Part shown: one piece after another, positions 62,713-64,000 of the stretch
Position numbering within the stretch: position 1 is the first letter of the stretch
How the letters are laid out: every line of letters begins with the position of its first letter
NCBI GenBank assembly: GCA_014058405.1
Contig: CP047423.1
Location: 372,001-436,000 of the forward strand
Length of the DNA stretch: 64,000 bases
Direction of reading: 5' to 3'
From: Candidatus Nitrospira kreftii
GTDB lineage: Bacteria > Nitrospirota > Nitrospiria > Nitrospirales > Nitrospiraceae
Translations under genes and position numbers: made by a program
Notes under the pieces: model-generated
Told to the model about the DNA's origin: nothing
The model's database searches: none
What the model saw: the letters and a program-made list of their open reading frames with translations, nothing else

Positions 62713-63495
62713 ATGATGCATAGACGGACTGCGTCTTCGACGCGAACAATGCTGAAACTAGTCTTGATGATTTTGGTCTCGGGTGCAGGAATGTTCTCCT
62801 CGCCGGCCTTCGGGGAATCCATGACCTCAACGACCGATCCATCATGGCGGCAATCGGTCGAACAGCTGATCGAGTCGTATATTCGGTCACATCCTGAGGT
62901 AGTCGAGCAGGCACTGCAGGCGCTGGAAGTGAAACGGCACGAGGAAGAGAAAGTGCGTATCAAACAGACCATAATCTCGCACCAGAGCGAGTTACTGCAC
63001 GATCCTGCGTCGCCAGCCAGCGGCGACCCTGCCGGTGAAGTGACGGTGGTCGAGTTCTTCGACTATCGCTGTGGGTTCTGTAAACGTGTCGCGAGCGCGG
63101 TTACGCAATTGCAGAAGGAGGATGCGCGCGTGCGGGTCGTGTACAAGGACTTCCCGATCTTGGGTGCAGGCTCGGTGGAAGCGGCCAAGGCGGCATTGGC
63201 GTCCCACGCGCAAGGTCGACATCAAGCGTTTCATGAAGCACTTCTCGCCACAAAGGGCGAACTGAATAAAGAACAGATATTAGAGATCGCGAGTGCCGTG
63301 GGCTTGGATACCAAGAAACTCGTGGCTGACATGGACAACCCGGAGTGGCTTGCTATCATCGAGCGCAACCGAAAAATCGCAAAGGACTTGAATATCACTG
63401 GCACTCCGGCGTTCGTAGTGGGTAACGTGTTGGTACCTGGCGCCATGGGGCTGGCAGCACTCAAGGAGCTTGTCGCACGCGCACGTACGCGCTGA
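62713..63495 (+). CDS. DsbA-family thiol-disulfide oxidoreductase
   Basis: This is an exported thioredoxin-fold protein of about 260 residues. It has a signal anchor (MLKLVLMILVSGAGMFSSPAFG) and a helical N-terminal segment. The DsbA domain has the CGFC active site in FFDYRCGFCKRVASAV and a cis-proline loop GTPAFVVG. It resembles Com1/DsbA-DsbG type periplasmic proteins. The start is uncertain: the frame opens at 62620, and ATGs at 62701, 62713, 62716 and 62749 are possible. It probably works on disulfide formation or isomerisation in the periplasm, perhaps for the neighbouring 14-cysteine protein. Confidence 0.85.
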   Translation: MMHRRTASSTRTMLKLVLMILVSGAGMFSSPAFGESMTSTTDPSWRQSVEQLIESYIRSHPEVVEQALQALEVKRHEEEKVRIKQTIISHQSELLHDPASPASGDPAGEVTVVEFFDYRCGFCKRVASAVTQLQKEDARVRVVYKDFPILGAGSVEAAKAALASHAQGRHQAFHEALLATKGELNKEQILEIASAVGLDTKKLVADMDNPEWLAIIERNRKIAKDLNITGTPAFVVGNVLVPGAMGLAALKELVARARTR

Positions 63496-63510
63496 TCAAG
63501 GGGTGGACAG

Positions 63511-63645
63511 ATGACTATCGCCGATGCACTGGGGCTTCTTCAAATTGTAGAGAAGCAGGTCCATCTGCAGGATTGGGTCAAGTCGCAGAACCATTTCGCG
63601 GCACGCAGCGGCCCGCTTTGCGGAAAGTTTCTGAAGGACATGTGA
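63511..63645 (+). CDS. Possible 44-residue ORF
   Basis: This is a short frame with AAGGGG before its ATG, starting 15 bp after the DsbA-like stop. The peptide is soluble and mixed (TIADALGLLQIVEKQVHLQDW) with one cysteine. It has no recognised family and may be a fragment. Confidence 0.3.
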   Translation: MTIADALGLLQIVEKQVHLQDWVKSQNHFAARSGPLCGKFLKDM

Positions 63646-63738
63646 AGACTCGAATTGGTGGGTAGCGGACTTTAACGAGGCCCGAATTCATCCGACATTG
63701 TTTGTCCGATAAAGTGGCGAGTAATGCAAATGAAGCAA

Positions 63739-64000
63739 CTACCCACTCGGTTTCTCAGTCGCGGCTAGGATGGGCTGGAACATCGGATCGGCGTCGAGGA
63801 CGGCCTTCAGTCCATCGCTCGCGAGGAAATACCGCCAGACCTGGTCGTCTTTTCCGGGTATCTCATCAAACCAGCGTTTAGCCTCAGTGAGGTGTTGGAG
63901 CATTTGGCTTTTGTCACCGTAGTCCGGCATGAACACCATGCTGTAGGCCATGGTGTAGTGCGCGAGAAACTTGTCGATCGGCAGCTCGGCGAGGGCTGCC
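63739..64000 (-). CDS. C-terminal part of an unrecognised gene cut by the window edge
   Basis: The frame stays open to the right edge of the window, so only the last 86 codons are seen. The sequence (HYTMAYSMVFMPDYGDKSQMLQHLTEAKRWFDEIPGKD) is soluble and helical. The family is not recognised. It is convergent with the DsbA-like gene. Confidence 0.5.
   Translation of the reverse strand, partial: AALAELPIDKFLAHYTMAYSMVFMPDYGDKSQMLQHLTEAKRWFDEIPGKDDQVWRYFLASDGLKAVLDADPMFQPILAATEKPSG

Noticed and set aside
1-64000. CRISPR array, rRNA operon or prophage structural genes
   Set aside because: No regular 25-40 bp repeat array, no rRNA motifs and no capsid, tail or terminase-like proteins were seen.

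Overview
The window reads as ordinary bacterial chromosome with one accessory stretch at its right end. The gene set fits a Nitrospira-like member of the Nitrospirota. It includes stand-alone F0 ATP synthase genes, a CHAD/polyphosphate cluster, paired M16 peptidases, a ZapB-ZapA-RNase Y-YmdB-XseAB-TlyA string and a tiny bS22/AURKAIP1-like ribosomal protein. That assignment is inferred from protein families, not from a marker gene.

1-8.3 kb: three tandem TolC-like outer-membrane channel genes, one half-ABC transporter and one HlyD-type adaptor. The ABC protein has lost essentially every catalytic motif of its ATPase domain, and the TolC paralogues differ mainly where surface loops are expected. 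This is the most unusual locus in the window. 8.4-22.1 kb: purEK, a hybrid histidine-kinase-like protein lacking both phospho-acceptors, rhomboid protease, DHH phosphoesterase, LOG-family protein, CBS-PilZ protein, a divergent DUF692/MNIO protein, Dus, Maf, a secreted protein, a CYTH-CHAD protein and a CBS protein.

22.1-30.1 kb: a phosphate/polyphosphate neighbourhood. It holds two very small membrane-peptide ORFs with near-perfect Shine-Dalgarno sequences, ppk1, a CorA-like protein and a PhoB-like regulator. Upstream of ppk1 and of the regulator are direct repeats of 7 bp with 4-bp spacers, the architecture of Pho boxes. Each is followed 9 bp later by a plausible -10 element. 30.2-55.2 kb: MsbA-like exporter, the bS22-like gene, nadB, lytic transglycosylases, pabB with a class-IV aminotransferase, atpZ-B-E-F without F1 genes, larE, an active/inactive M16 pair, rlmN, zapB-zapA, a structured 6S-like RNA candidate, rny-ymdB-xseAB-tlyA, an epimerase, a rhodanese and aat.

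55.2-64 kb: an accessory region. A DUF2806 gene and an unrecognised gene with an Abi-like C-terminal region are separated by related non-coding repeats. They are followed by a short tyrosine recombinase, an NTF2-like gene, a tRNA-like fragment, a Fic gene interrupted by one in-frame stop codon with a CTTTCAAA-type operator upstream, and an IS remnant. Last come a cysteine-rich secreted HExxH protein next to a DsbA-like thioredoxin and a gene cut by the window edge. No CRISPR array, rRNA or intact tRNA was seen.
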